From an uncultured Roseateles sp. (GTDB lineage: Bacteria; Pseudomonadota; Gammaproteobacteria; Burkholderiales; Burkholderiaceae_C): DNA of 64,000 nucleotides. Shown one piece after another: positions 43,826-53,396 of the stretch. Both the position numbers and the translations under genes were made by a program. Location of the stretch: NCBI RefSeq assembly GCF_963422335.1, contig NZ_OY729424.1:5828001-5892000 (forward strand), given 5' to 3'. The notes under the pieces are model-generated. The model ran no database searches. It saw only the letters and a list, made by a program, of their open reading frames with translations, and was not told the origin of the DNA. Numbering within the stretch: position 1 is the stretch's first letter; each line of letters begins with the position of its first letter.

Positions 43826-45694
43826 TCAGCGGCCGCTGCCGCTTTCGAATTCCTTGACAAGCTGCCTCAGCGCGAGCCTGACTTCTTCGTCAGCAGGCAT
43901 GTTCGCACCCGCGATCAGTCGCTTGAGCCAATCAAGCACAGGGGCCGCGTCGGCATTGTCCAATCGGGCCACACTCAGCCGCGCAATCGCCGTCGGCACA
44001 CTGGTATCGCTGTCGGCCAGCAACTCCTCGTAAAGCTTTTCGCCAGGTCGCAGTCCGCTGAATACGATGCGTATCTCGTCCACGCTGCGGCCTGACAGGC
44101 GGATCATGTCGCGGGCCAGGTCGACGATGCGCACCGGCTCGCCCATGTCGAGCACATAGACCTGGCCGGTTTCGCCCATGGCAGCGGCCTGCACCACCAG
44201 GCGGGCGGCCTCGGGGATGGTCATGAAATAGCGGGTGATGTCGGGGTGGGTGACGGTGACCGGGCCGCCCTTGGCGATCTGCTCCTTGAACTTGGGGATC
44301 ACGCTGCCGCTGGAGCCCAGCACATTGCCGAAGCGCACAGCCATGAAACGGGTGGCATGGCCCAGGCCGGACAGGTGACTGATCACCAGCTCGGCGGCGC
44401 GCTTGGTGGCGCCCATCACATTGGTCGGGTTGACGGCCTTGTCGGTGCTGATCAGCACAAAGCGCTCGACCCCCGCCTCGGCCGCGGCCAGCGCCGCGTG
44501 ATAGGTGCCCAGCGTGTTGTTGCGCAGCGCGGCCCAGGCGTTTTCTTCTTCCATCAGCGGCACATGCTTGTAGGCGGCGGCGTGGAAGACGACCTGCGGC
44601 TTCAGGCGTGCGAAGGTGTGACGCAAGTGCTCGATATCTTTCACATCGCCGATCAGGCGCACCAGCGGGATGCGCGGAAACTGCTCGGTCAGTTCCTGTT
44701 CGATCTGGTACAGCGCCACCTCGCTGAGCTCGTAGAGCACGATCTTCTTCGGCCCGAAGCGCGCCAGCTGGCGGCACAACTCGCTGCCTATGCTGCCACC
44801 AGCGCCGGTGATCAGCACGATCTTGCCGCTGATGGCCTCGCTGATGCCGGCTTCGTCCAGCTGCACCGGCTCACGCCCCAGCAGATCCTCGGGCTCGACG
44901 TCGCGCAGCTGCTCGGGCTTGCTGCCCGACATCAGCTCGGTGCTGCTGGGCACGGTCAGCACATGCAGGCCGGTGCCGGCGGCCAGGTCCAGTGCGCGGC
45001 GGCGCTGCTTCGGCGAGGCCGAAGGCATGGCCACGATCACATGGGTGATGCCATGCAGGGACGCCAGCCGGGCCACATCGTCCAGGCTGCCCAGCACCGG
45101 AATGCCGCCGGCGCGGGCCTCGCGCTTGGCCGGGTTGTCATCGAGCAGACCCACCACCACCCAGCCCTGGTGCTGGATGCCGGCCAGCAGCAGCTGCGCC
45201 GCATGACCTGCCCCCAGCACCAGCACCCGGTGCGACTCGAACGAACCGCCGCTGATGCGGCTGCGCATGTGTTCGTACAGCATGCGGTAGCTCATGCGCG
45301 TCATCGCCAGCACGATCACGCAGAACACCGGGTGCAGGGCCAGCACCGCGCGGGGCACCGCCTTCAGCTCGGCCATCAGCACGGCTGCGGCACCCAGGCT
45401 GCCAGCGATCAGGCAGGCCAGGATCAGGCGCTTGACTTCGCCAAAGCCGGAGAAGCGCCACATGCCCTTGGGCACGCGCAGCAGCCACAGCACCACGACG
45501 TACAGCAAGACCAGCCCCAGCATCACCCAGGCGTCGTAGCCGGGCCGGGCCGAAATCCAACGCTCGAAGCCGAGGCGAAACAGATAGGTGGCCTGCCAGG
45601 CCAGCGCCACCGCCAGCGCATCGAGCAGCAGCGACAGGGGCTCACGGTGCAGGCGGATGCGGGTGAGAAATGCGTCGAGGGAGAGCCAGAACAT
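43826..45694 (-). CDS. Membrane-bound UDP-GlcNAc 4,6-dehydratase (PglF/WbpM type)
   Basis: Converts UDP-GlcNAc to UDP-4-keto-6-deoxy-GlcNAc at the inner membrane. The 622-residue protein has four or five N-terminal transmembrane segments, a first Rossmann domain (VLVLGAGHAAQLLL, about 155), a second one (ITGAGGSIGSELCRQL, about 295) and the dehydratase signature STDKAVNPTNVMGATKR with Met for the SDR Tyr, then GNVLGSSGSVIPKF. All are typical of PglF/WbpM/CapD. It is the last gene of the locus 2 operon and probably supplies the substrate of the PglE-like aminotransferase. Confidence 0.92.
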   Translation of the reverse strand: MFWLSLDAFLTRIRLHREPLSLLLDALAVALAWQATYLFRLGFERWISARPGYDAWVMLGLVLLYVVVLWLLRVPKGMWRFSGFGEVKRLILACLIAGSLGAAAVLMAELKAVPRAVLALHPVFCVIVLAMTRMSYRMLYEHMRSRISGGSFESHRVLVLGAGHAAQLLLAGIQHQGWVVVGLLDDNPAKREARAGGIPVLGSLDDVARLASLHGITHVIVAMPSASPKQRRRALDLAAGTGLHVLTVPSSTELMSGSKPEQLRDVEPEDLLGREPVQLDEAGISEAISGKIVLITGAGGSIGSELCRQLARFGPKKIVLYELSEVALYQIEQELTEQFPRIPLVRLIGDVKDIEHLRHTFARLKPQVVFHAAAYKHVPLMEEENAWAALRNNTLGTYHAALAAAEAGVERFVLISTDKAVNPTNVMGATKRAAELVISHLSGLGHATRFMAVRFGNVLGSSGSVIPKFKEQIAKGGPVTVTHPDITRYFMTIPEAARLVVQAAAMGETGQVYVLDMGEPVRIVDLARDMIRLSGRSVDEIRIVFSGLRPGEKLYEELLADSDTSVPTAIARLSVARLDNADAAPVLDWLKRLIAGANMPADEEVRLALRQLVKEFESGSGR

Positions 45695-45731
45695 CGTGGG
45701 CGGGATTGTGACAGTTGAATTTCGGCGCCGT

Positions 45732-45746
45732 GCCTGCGAGGCAGGC
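45732..45746. terminator. Small hairpin between the PglC-like and PglF-like genes
   Basis: GCCTGC-GAG-GCAGGC directly after the stop codon of the PglC-like gene. A 6-bp GC stem without a T-run: a weak terminator or mRNA processing site rather than a true operon end. Confidence 0.3.
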
Positions 45747-45748
45747 CG

Positions 45749-46345
45749 CTAGCGACCCAGGATCGCCTTGAGCGTGCGCAGGATCAGGTACAGGTCGCCG
45801 CCCAGGCTGCGGGTCCGCACGTAGCGCGCCGCCAGCGCGAGCTTGGTGGGCATGATCTCCTCGACATAGCTGCGCTCCGGGTCGGCCGCGCGCGCCAGCA
45901 CGCTGCTCTCATCCCGGTACTCGATCGAGGCCAGGTCGGTGATGCCGGGCCGCACCGACAGCACCAGCTCCCGCAGCTCTTGCGGATACAGCGCCACGTA
46001 GCGGGCCACCTCGGGCCGCGGCCCGACCAGGCTCATCGCGCCGCGCAGCACATCCCACAGCTGCGGCAATTCGTCAAGCTTGCAGCGGCGCAGGGTGGCA
46101 CCGCTGCGCGTGATGCGCGGATCGGCGCCGATGGTGATCGCCGGCCCCCGCAGCGGTGCGTCCACCTGCATGGTGCGGAACTTGTGGATCTCGAACAGCC
46201 GCCCGTGCCGCCCCACGCGCTGCTGCCGAAACAGCACCGGGCCGGGCGAGTCGAGCTTGACCCACAGCGCCACAGCCAGCAGCAAGGGGCTCAGCAACAG
46301 CAACCCGAGGCCGGCGAGCAGGATGTCGAACAGTCGCTTGGCCAC
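45749..46345 (-). CDS. PglC-type initiating sugar-phosphate transferase
   Basis: Small monotopic phosphoglycosyltransferase that puts a sugar-1-phosphate on undecaprenyl phosphate. The 198-residue protein has one N-terminal re-entrant hydrophobic segment (LFDILLAGLGLLLLSPLLL), KFRTM, DELPQLWDVLRGAMSLVGPRPE and VRPGITDLASI, the complete family signature, with the catalytic Asp-Glu dyad in the DELPQ motif. The size matches PglC/WecA-independent minimal enzymes rather than the long WbaP type. The start is GTG. Genes for the PglF- and PglE-like enzymes flank it, so the primer is probably a 2,4-diamino-trideoxy sugar or a derivative. Confidence 0.92.
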   Translation of the reverse strand: MAKRLFDILLAGLGLLLLSPLLLAVALWVKLDSPGPVLFRQQRVGRHGRLFEIHKFRTMQVDAPLRGPAITIGADPRITRSGATLRRCKLDELPQLWDVLRGAMSLVGPRPEVARYVALYPQELRELVLSVRPGITDLASIEYRDESSVLARAADPERSYVEEIMPTKLALAARYVRTRSLGGDLYLILRTLKAILGR

Positions 46346-46358
46346 GAGAGCGCCGGCA

Positions 46359-47531
46359 TCAGGCCTGCAGCAGGCAGGCGCTCACCGCGGCGATCACCCG
46401 CTGCACGTCGGCGTCCGTCATCTTGGTGTAGATCGGCAGGCTCAGCATCTGCTCGTAGGCCTTGTGGCTGTGCGGAAACTGTTCAGGCTTCAGCGCATAG
46501 CGATCGCGCCAGTACGGGTGCAGGTGCAGCGGGATGTAGTGCACGCTGCAGCCGATGCCGGCGGCGTAAAGCGCCTCGATCAGGCTGTCGCGCGACTGCG
46601 GCGCGTCGTCGCGCAGGCGCAGCACGTAGAGATGCCAGGAGTGCATGTCGCCCTCGGGTGCATCAGGCGGCAAGATCACCGGCAGGTCGGCGAAGGCCTC
46701 CTGGTACTGCATCGCGATCTCGGCACGGCGCTGCTGGAAGCCTCTTGCGCGCTTCAGCTGATGCAGGCCCATCGACGCGGCAATGTCGGTCAGGTTGTAC
46801 TTGAAGCCCGGCGCGACGATCTCGTAGTACCAGCTCGGCACCTTGGCCGTGAAGCGGTCGAAGGCATCACGGTTCATGCCGTGCAGGCGCATCACCTTGG
46901 CGCGCTTGGCCAGCGCGGCATTGCGCGTGCACAGCATGCCGCCCTCGCCCGTCGTGATGGTCTTGTTGGCGTAGAAGCTGAACACGGTGGCATCGCTGCC
47001 CATGGTGCCGATCAGCTCGCCCTCGATGGTGCTGGGCAGGCAGTGGGCGGCATCCTCCACCACGCGCAGGCCATGGCGGCGCGCGATATTGAGGATCTCC
47101 AGCATATCCACCGCCAGACCACCGAAGTGAACCGGGATGATGCATTTGGTGCGCGGCGTGATGGCGGCCTCGACCAGCTTCGGGTCGATGTTCAGCGTCT
47201 TCGGGTCGATGTCGACCAGCACCACGTCGGCCCCCAGATAGCGCACCACCTCGGCCGTGGCTGTGAAAGTGTGCGTGGTCGTGATGACCTCGTCGCCCGG
47301 GCCTATGCCCAAGGCCTCCAGCGCCAGATGCAGGCCGGCGGTGGCCGAGTTGACGGCGATCGACTCGATCACCGAGTCGCCCAGGAACTCGGTGAAGGCC
47401 TGCTCGAAACGCTTGGTCTTCGGACCGGTCGTGACCCAGCCGGAACGCAGGGTGTCCACCACCTCGGCGATTTCGTCTTCGCCGATATCGGGCAGGGCAA
47501 AGGGGAGGAAGGGCAGTTCAGGCAGGCTCAT
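46359..47531 (-). CDS. DegT-family UDP-sugar 4-aminotransferase (PglE-like)
   Basis: PLP enzyme expected to aminate the 4-keto group of the PglF product. The 390-residue protein has SGWVTTGPKTKRFE, NSATAGLHLALEALGIGPGDEV, EDAAHCLPSTIEG and the Schiff-base segment FSFYANKTITTGEGG with the catalytic Lys present. The C-terminal HYIPLHLHPYW and LPIYTKMTD motifs are common to PglE, ArnB and related 4-aminotransferases. It overlaps the upstream glycosyltransferase by four bases. Confidence 0.9.
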   Translation of the reverse strand: MSLPELPFLPFALPDIGEDEIAEVVDTLRSGWVTTGPKTKRFEQAFTEFLGDSVIESIAVNSATAGLHLALEALGIGPGDEVITTTHTFTATAEVVRYLGADVVLVDIDPKTLNIDPKLVEAAITPRTKCIIPVHFGGLAVDMLEILNIARRHGLRVVEDAAHCLPSTIEGELIGTMGSDATVFSFYANKTITTGEGGMLCTRNAALAKRAKVMRLHGMNRDAFDRFTAKVPSWYYEIVAPGFKYNLTDIAASMGLHQLKRARGFQQRRAEIAMQYQEAFADLPVILPPDAPEGDMHSWHLYVLRLRDDAPQSRDSLIEALYAAGIGCSVHYIPLHLHPYWRDRYALKPEQFPHSHKAYEQMLSLPIYTKMTDADVQRVIAAVSACLLQA

Positions 47532-48784
47532 GACAGGATCTCTGGATCGGTGTGAGTTGATTGCAGCGCATCGACAAAGCGCTGCGCCAACACGGGATAA
47601 GTATGCTGCGCCAGCACGAAGGCGCGGCCGCGGCGGCCCATCGCCTGGCGCTGCTCGGGGGACAGGGCCGCAAGTTGCCGCACACCGTTCGCCACGGCCG
47701 GGGCGTCCTCGGGTGCAACCGTCAGGCCGGCCTGGGCCTCGGCCACCGGGTCATTGCCCGCCTCGACCGAATGCAGCACCGCGCACTCGGCCATCAGGTA
47801 GTCCATCAGCTTGTTGGGTGCGATGCCGAAGCGGTAGATGGGCGTGCGCTGCCAGCCGATGTAGGCGATGTCGAAGCCTGCCAGCAGGGTCGGAATCTGT
47901 GCCTTGGCAATCGGCGGGAACATCGCCACCTTGTCGAGGCCTTCGTCGCGCAGGCGGGCTTCCAAGCGGGACTTTTCATGGCCACTGCCAACCATCACGA
48001 TGGCAATGGGTTCGTGCTTCAGCAGATGGGCAGCGTCCAGCAGCACATCCAGCGCATTCGGCAGCCCGTGTGAGCCGGCATAGCCCAGCACCAGTCGCCC
48101 GGCCGCGCGCTGCGCCGCCAGGTGTTCGGCGAGGGACCCAGGCAGCGCTTCGCCCGCACCCTGCCATTCGTCCAGCGCAATGCCGTTGGGCACGATCAGC
48201 AGCTTGCGCAGGTCCAGGCCGTGGGCGCGCATATGGTCCTGCACCTTGGGCAGCATCGAGACCACGACATCGGCATCGCGATAGGCATCGTTCTCGGCCT
48301 TCTGGCACAGCAGTGCGAACGGGTGGCGCGGCGACATGCCGGACAGCTCGATCGGCGACAGCGGCCACAGGTCATGCACCTCGTAGACCAGCTTGGCACG
48401 GGCCATGCGGGCAATGCGCCGGGCAACCCAGATGTCCATCGGATAGGTGCTGGAGGCGATCACGACCTCAGGCTTGAACTCCGCGACCAGGCGCCGCGCA
48501 TCGGCCCACACCTGACGGCAGAACGCCCAGATGTTCTTGACGCGGCCCAGGCCGTTGCCCACGTAGGCCGGCGTCGGGTACCAGCGGTAGGCAATGCCAT
48601 CGATAGTCTCATCCACCACCGCTTCGCCGACTGCCGGCTGGGCACTGCGCACATGCGACTGCGATGCGGCGAGGATTTGCACGCGGTGGCCCATGCCCAC
48701 CCACTCACGCGCCAGGTAGTAGGGCCGGAACTCCATGCCGTGGCGGGGGGAGCCGGCGTAGTGGTTGATCAGCAGCAGGTTCAT
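47528..48784 (-). CDS. GT4 glycosyltransferase (WbuB-like)
   Basis: A 418-residue GT-B enzyme with INHYAGSPRHGMEFRPYYLAREW at the N-terminus, YEVHDLWPLSPIELSGMS, IPNG-like VPNGIALDEW, LGYAGSHGLPNALD and YRFGIAPNKLMDYLMAECAV. These are the motifs of the WbuB/WcaI-like GT4 branch, including the Glu-containing C-terminal helix. Donor and acceptor unknown. Both neighbours overlap by four bases, so the gene is translationally coupled. Confidence 0.85.
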   Translation of the reverse strand: MNLLLINHYAGSPRHGMEFRPYYLAREWVGMGHRVQILAASQSHVRSAQPAVGEAVVDETIDGIAYRWYPTPAYVGNGLGRVKNIWAFCRQVWADARRLVAEFKPEVVIASSTYPMDIWVARRIARMARAKLVYEVHDLWPLSPIELSGMSPRHPFALLCQKAENDAYRDADVVVSMLPKVQDHMRAHGLDLRKLLIVPNGIALDEWQGAGEALPGSLAEHLAAQRAAGRLVLGYAGSHGLPNALDVLLDAAHLLKHEPIAIVMVGSGHEKSRLEARLRDEGLDKVAMFPPIAKAQIPTLLAGFDIAYIGWQRTPIYRFGIAPNKLMDYLMAECAVLHSVEAGNDPVAEAQAGLTVAPEDAPAVANGVRQLAALSPEQRQAMGRRGRAFVLAQHTYPVLAQRFVDALQSTHTDPEILS

Positions 48785-49869
48785 GCGTGCCCCTGCCCAG
48801 GTCCCGGGGCGTCGAGCAACTCGATATAGAGCGCAGCCATCTTGTTCATCTGGCTGTCGGTCGAGCCCAGGCGCTCGATACGCGCGCGATTGAAGGCGCC
48901 TTGGGCAAGCCGCTGCGCAGGGCCGTCATCGTGCACAGCCAGCAAGGCCTGGGTCAGTGCGGCCACATCGTCGACGGGCACGATATGCCCGCCCTGCTCC
49001 GGATCGACCCACTGGCGATTCGCCGGCAGGTCCGACACGACCACGGGCAGGCCGCATGACATCGATTCGAGCAGCGACACCGAGGTCGCATCGCTCTGCG
49101 GCACCGATACCGAGACATCACAGGCCGCCAGCTGCCGCGCCATCTCGGCAGGCGCCATCCAGCCATGCCAGCGCAGGCGCGGGGCGATGCCCAGTTGCTC
49201 GCTCAGCGCCTGCAACTGCCCGGCCATGCTGCCGCCGCCAAACAGGTGGAGGGTGGCCAGGCTGTCAGGACGTGCCTGCACCAGACCGGCGAAGGCGCGC
49301 AACAGCACGTCGACGCGATAGTTGGGCTCCCAGGCACGCAGGCTGGCGACGCCGAACTCATCGGCACGTTTGACGGGATCGGGACAGAACCGGGTGGTGT
49401 CCGCGCCCCAGAAAACCTCATGCATAGTCGCGCGGGGACGCATCTCCGCCATGGCCTGCAACACGTCGCGAGAATCTGCGGTGATCAGCGCGGCGCGGCG
49501 CAGGATGGCTGTGGTGAGCCAGCGCAGTACCGCGTTGCGCCGGGGGGTGACCAGGATGTCACTGCCCCAGGCGCTCATCACCAGCGGCCGGCGCCCGCTC
49601 AGCGCACCCCACAGCCCGTAGGAGGTGATGTAGTGCGCATGCACGATGTCAGGCGCCAGTTGCCTGACCGTTCGCCGCAATGCAGGCAGACGTGCGAACC
49701 ACTGCAGATCATTGCCGGCAACGGGCAACACCGTGACCACCACACCCTCGATCTCGGCCGCCCGGCCGCTCACGACAGAGACCTCGAAGCCGCGCGCCAG
49801 CATGGCCGTTGCCCAGCGCTGCAGGTGGATGCTGGCCGCGTCGCCCAGCAGGCACAGCCGCACACTCAC
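48781..49869 (-). CDS. GT4 glycosyltransferase
   Basis: A 362-residue GT-B enzyme with LLGDAASIHLQRWATAM (N-terminal loop with the conserved His), VHAHYITSYGLWG, and PQSDATSVSLLESMSCGLPVVVSDLPAN, the E-x7-E nucleotide-sugar region of GT4. The start is a GTG overlapping the preceding stop (GTGA) and preceded by GGAGG at ideal spacing; a TTG ten codons upstream is much less likely. Confidence 0.85.
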   Translation of the reverse strand: MSVRLCLLGDAASIHLQRWATAMLARGFEVSVVSGRAAEIEGVVVTVLPVAGNDLQWFARLPALRRTVRQLAPDIVHAHYITSYGLWGALSGRRPLVMSAWGSDILVTPRRNAVLRWLTTAILRRAALITADSRDVLQAMAEMRPRATMHEVFWGADTTRFCPDPVKRADEFGVASLRAWEPNYRVDVLLRAFAGLVQARPDSLATLHLFGGGSMAGQLQALSEQLGIAPRLRWHGWMAPAEMARQLAACDVSVSVPQSDATSVSLLESMSCGLPVVVSDLPANRQWVDPEQGGHIVPVDDVAALTQALLAVHDDGPAQRLAQGAFNRARIERLGSTDSQMNKMAALYIELLDAPGPGQGHA

Positions 49870-51245
49870 CGCAGCCTCCCATGATCGCCAGCGCTGCAAC
49901 TCGTCAGGAACTGCGCCAGCTGATGGCTGAGTTCACGGCGCTCGAAGCGCGTCACCGAGGCGCTTGGCCCGGATGCTGCACCGGCCGGCGCAGATCGGGC
50001 GTCGCCCACCATGGCAGCCAGCGCCTGGGCAATCTGCTGCGGCTTTTGCACGTCCGCAAATCGGTGCTGGCCCTGCTCGCGCAGCAGTCGGGCTGAATCA
50101 CCCGTCTCGTCACCGAGCAGCAGAATCGGCCGGCCGGCACGCAGATACTCGAACAGCTTGGCCGGCAGCACGCCCGCCACGGCCTCGACTGCCAAGCCGT
50201 TGCGCGGCGTGCCAACCAGCAGCAACAGCGCGTCGGCAGCCATCATCTCGGCCAGGGCCTGGCGGTGCGGCAGGTAGGCACGGCGCTCGATCACGCCAGG
50301 AAACCGGACCTGGAACGCCGCCAACATCGCTTCGAAGCGTCCACCGACATTGCCGATCAATCTCAGACGCAATGACGGGGCATCGGCGCCGGTTCGCTCC
50401 AGATAGAGTGCCAGCCCTTCGAGCAGGGTGCTGGGGTCTTGCGATCCATAGAAAGTACCAGTGTAGGTCAGCCGGAAAACCGAAGCGTCGCGCGCCGGCG
50501 AGTCCAGGCCGGCGAAGTCTTTCTCGTCGTAACCGTTGGGGATGAAGGCCACCGGACAATCTGGCCCCAGTTGCCTGGCCAGCAGGTCGCGCAGGGACGG
50601 TGTCACCGTCACCACGCCCTGGGCCTTGCTGAGCCAGTGGGCCTGCAAGCGGCGGTCGATCGCGCGCCGCCACTGCGGTGCGGCATAACCCGGCCCGTCG
50701 GCCCAGAGGTCGCGGAAGTCGGCCACCCAGGGCAGCCGGAACTCGGCAGCCAGACGCGATGCCATCCAGTGCACCGACATCGGTGGCGAGCTGCTGAAGA
50801 TCAGGTCCACCGGCTGCTCACGCAGCACGGCGCGCGCCTGATGCATCGCGCGGCGCGCCCACATGCCCTTGTCGTCCGGGTACTGCAGCATCGCGTAGGC
50901 CGACAACAGCGCATCGCGCAGGCGCCGGTGGCTGGCAGCGCCCATGCCAGCCGGCTCTGTCGCTGCCTCAAGGCTCGCCGCGCCGGCGGGCTGGCCGGCC
51001 TTCATCCTGGCCTTGCGCCAAGCCAGCACCCGCTGCAGCCAGGGCTGATGGCTGATGCGGTGCACCTGCACGCTGCCGGGGATGTCGTCCACCAGCGAAC
51101 TGTCTCCGACGTAGGCGGGATCGTGGGCTGCCACCACCACCGGATGGATGTCGAACTCGGGCAGGTACTTGCTGAATTTCAGCGCACGCTGCACCCCGGC
51201 CCCACCCATGGGCGGGTAGTAATAGGCAAGCTGCAGAATCTTCAT
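49866..51245 (-). CDS. GT-B glycosyltransferase
   Basis: A 459-residue GT-B protein with AYYYPPMGGAGVQRALKFSKYL at the N-terminus, SSSPPMSVHWMASRL, WVADFRDLWAD and, in the C-terminal domain, LTYTGTFYGSQDPSTLLEGL and PAKLFEYLRAGRPIL. These are common in long GT4 members of O-antigen loci. The ATG overlapping the methyltransferase stop (ATGA) was chosen over a TTG upstream. The C-terminal 40 residues are Ala/Ser-rich and probably disordered. Confidence 0.83.
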   Translation of the reverse strand: MKILQLAYYYPPMGGAGVQRALKFSKYLPEFDIHPVVVAAHDPAYVGDSSLVDDIPGSVQVHRISHQPWLQRVLAWRKARMKAGQPAGAASLEAATEPAGMGAASHRRLRDALLSAYAMLQYPDDKGMWARRAMHQARAVLREQPVDLIFSSSPPMSVHWMASRLAAEFRLPWVADFRDLWADGPGYAAPQWRRAIDRRLQAHWLSKAQGVVTVTPSLRDLLARQLGPDCPVAFIPNGYDEKDFAGLDSPARDASVFRLTYTGTFYGSQDPSTLLEGLALYLERTGADAPSLRLRLIGNVGGRFEAMLAAFQVRFPGVIERRAYLPHRQALAEMMAADALLLLVGTPRNGLAVEAVAGVLPAKLFEYLRAGRPILLLGDETGDSARLLREQGQHRFADVQKPQQIAQALAAMVGDARSAPAGAASGPSASVTRFERRELSHQLAQFLTSCSAGDHGRLR

Positions 51246-51907
51246 CCGGCCAACTTCTGCAGTATCCAATAGTCGCAGTAGGGCAGCGGAGCGAATTGCT
51301 CAAGCGCCAAGCCTTGAGCCTCCAGCAACTGGTTGACCATCGCGCGGGTGATGTGGCCGTCACCGATCTCCCAGCAGTGGTGCGGGTCTATCCAGATCTT
51401 GCCGCGTACAAAGCGGTTCCAGGCCTCGCTCAGGCTGGTCATGCCCACCGGGAAGCGCCATTTCCACAGGCGCTGGCGTGGCGTGACCACCAGCATATGG
51501 CCCTTGCGATGGGGCAGCGTCAGGAATAGCCGGCCGCCGGGCCGCAGATAGGCGTGCAAATGGGCCAGGCACAGCGGCAGATCGGCAAATGGTAGATGCT
51601 CCAGCACCTCGGTGGCCACCACGGCGTCGAAGCGCTGCAGCAGCGAGGCCTGCAGTTCCCGCATGTCGCCCAGCACATCAGGCTGCAAATTCGGATTGAT
51701 GTCGAGCACCGTATAGCTGCGCATCATCGGCTGAACGCAGCGCTTGACCACACCGTCCCCGGTGCCCACCTCCAGCACATCGCCGTGCACCTTGGCACAC
51801 AGATCCTTGACGACATGGAAGTGCCGCGTCCAGGTGAAAAAGTCGATCTTGGCCAGATAGTCTTGCTGGCTCAGTTCGTATTGGCGCTGGAAGCTCGCAT
51901 CGGTCAT
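51242..51907 (-). CDS. Class I SAM-dependent methyltransferase
   Basis: A 221-residue methyltransferase with VLEVGTGDGVVKRC (SAM motif I, about residue 44), YTVLDINPN (motif II Asp), AVVATEVLEHLPF (motif IV) and LRPGGRLFLTLPH (motif VI). It probably methylates a sugar of the repeat unit or its non-reducing end. It sits between the flippase and a glycosyltransferase gene in the locus 2 operon, 10 bases after wzx. Confidence 0.85.
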   Translation of the reverse strand: MTDASFQRQYELSQQDYLAKIDFFTWTRHFHVVKDLCAKVHGDVLEVGTGDGVVKRCVQPMMRSYTVLDINPNLQPDVLGDMRELQASLLQRFDAVVATEVLEHLPFADLPLCLAHLHAYLRPGGRLFLTLPHRKGHMLVVTPRQRLWKWRFPVGMTSLSEAWNRFVRGKIWIDPHHCWEIGDGHITRAMVNQLLEAQGLALEQFAPLPYCDYWILQKLAG

Positions 51908-51917
51908 GTGAGAACAC

Positions 51918-53369
51918 TCATTTCGGCATCAGGGAGCGTGTGAACGAACCGGCGCGTGCGAAGTCGATCGCAAAATACAGCGCCATGCCCGAGGCGAGCA
52001 AGGGAATGGCCTGCAGCAAGCTGCTCACCGCAGGCCCGCCCAGCCACAGCACCGGCACCGACGCCAGGGCGGACTGGGCAAGAATCGTATACGAGCGTTT
52101 CCACGGGAAATGCCAGGCCAGCACGGCCGAGCTCAAACGCACGGCCAGCAAGGCCATCAGCAGATTCGATCCAGCCGCAGCGGCCGCGGCTCCCAGCAGA
52201 CCGAAGCGAGGCGCCAGCAACAGATTGAAGCCCAGGTTCACGGCCGTGGCCAGCACGGCCAGCAGCAGTACCTGCAGGCTGCGGCCGTCCAGCAGCAACG
52301 CATAGAGCACGATCTGATAGAGGCCGAACGACACCACCGCCAGGCCCAGCAGGGCATACACACCCGTGCCCGCCTGGTAGACCTGGGTGGTCAGCAGCGG
52401 CAGCAGCCAAGGCCCGCTGAGCGCCAGCAGCATGCTCACCGGCAGGCAGCAGAACAGGAATATATGGACCGACTGGCTCATCAACTCGCCGACGGCACCC
52501 ATCTCGCGGGCCTGCCAGTGCCTGGACAGGACCGGGAACAGCGTGAAGCCCAGCACGCTGTAGAAAGCCGACGGAATGCCGCACAGGGACACGGCGGCAG
52601 AATAGACCGCCACCACCTGCAGGCCCAGCAACTGCACAAGCAGGAAGCGGTCCAGAAAGGCATTCATCGAGCTGAAGAAGGCCAGCAACACCAGCGGCGA
52701 GGCAAACTTCAGCAGCGTCTGGAAACCCGGTACATCCCCAGGCGCTGTGCCGGACGGCGCGCCGCGCAGCAGCAGCCAACTCGCACCCAGCACCAGCAGT
52801 GCCAGGCCCAGTTGCAAGGCCGCGTACTGGCCAAGCCAGCCGTGCAGGGGCACCGCTGAACCGGAGACCAGCAGCAACACGGCCGCATTGCGCATCAGGC
52901 TGCGCAGCACCAGCACAGCCGATACCCAGCCAATGCGCGACGCGGCGCGCAGCCAGGCGATCGCGTACTCGTTCAGGCTCTCGGCCGCGAGCAAGGTCAG
53001 CAAGGCTGAAACCAGGACCGATTGGCCGGCATCGCCGAAGACCAGCCCGGCCACCGGCCCCGCCAGACCTGACACGAACAGACAGCACAGCGCGAACAAG
53101 GTCAGCGGCAACCAGGCCAGTCGCAGCCAATAACGTCGGCGCAGGCCGGCGAGCGCCTCGCCGGAGAAATAGCGCACCACGGCCGTGGGCAAGGCAAACA
53201 GCACCAAGGGCACCAGCATGCCGGCAGCAATTGCCGTCTGCGTCCAGGCGCCGTAGTCGCCGGGCGAGATGGCACGCGTCAGCAGGGGCAGCAGGAAGAA
53301 GCCCAGCAAGCGGTCGATCAACACGGCCGACCCGTAGATCGCCGTGTGCAGGCGCAAAGAAGACGCCAC
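51918..53369 (-). CDS. Wzx-type flippase of locus 2
   Basis: A 483-residue protein with 12-14 hydrophobic segments and the typical N-terminal start: YGSAVLIDRLLGFFLLPLLTRAISPGDYGAWTQ, in which the P-L-x-T-R and D-Y-G motif follows helix 1. It should translocate a lipid-linked unit made by the genes around it. The start is a GTG; the upstream wbpE stop is 27 bases away. Only distant similarity to the flippase of locus 1 is evident. Confidence 0.86.
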   Translation of the reverse strand: MASSLRLHTAIYGSAVLIDRLLGFFLLPLLTRAISPGDYGAWTQTAIAAGMLVPLVLFALPTAVVRYFSGEALAGLRRRYWLRLAWLPLTLFALCCLFVSGLAGPVAGLVFGDAGQSVLVSALLTLLAAESLNEYAIAWLRAASRIGWVSAVLVLRSLMRNAAVLLLVSGSAVPLHGWLGQYAALQLGLALLVLGASWLLLRGAPSGTAPGDVPGFQTLLKFASPLVLLAFFSSMNAFLDRFLLVQLLGLQVVAVYSAAVSLCGIPSAFYSVLGFTLFPVLSRHWQAREMGAVGELMSQSVHIFLFCCLPVSMLLALSGPWLLPLLTTQVYQAGTGVYALLGLAVVSFGLYQIVLYALLLDGRSLQVLLLAVLATAVNLGFNLLLAPRFGLLGAAAAAAGSNLLMALLAVRLSSAVLAWHFPWKRSYTILAQSALASVPVLWLGGPAVSSLLQAIPLLASGMALYFAIDFARAGSFTRSLMPK

Positions 53370-53396
53370 CTCAGACGCCAGCAGCTGGGCCGCGCA

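Noticed and set aside
44246..45718. A 490-codon plus-strand open frame opposite the PglF-like gene
   Set aside because: Antisense to a gene with complete dehydratase motifs; translation dominated by His, Gln, Ala and Gly.
46080..47555. A 491-codon plus-strand frame opposite the PglC- and PglE-like genes
   Set aside because: Shadow of two well-conserved genes; no motif.
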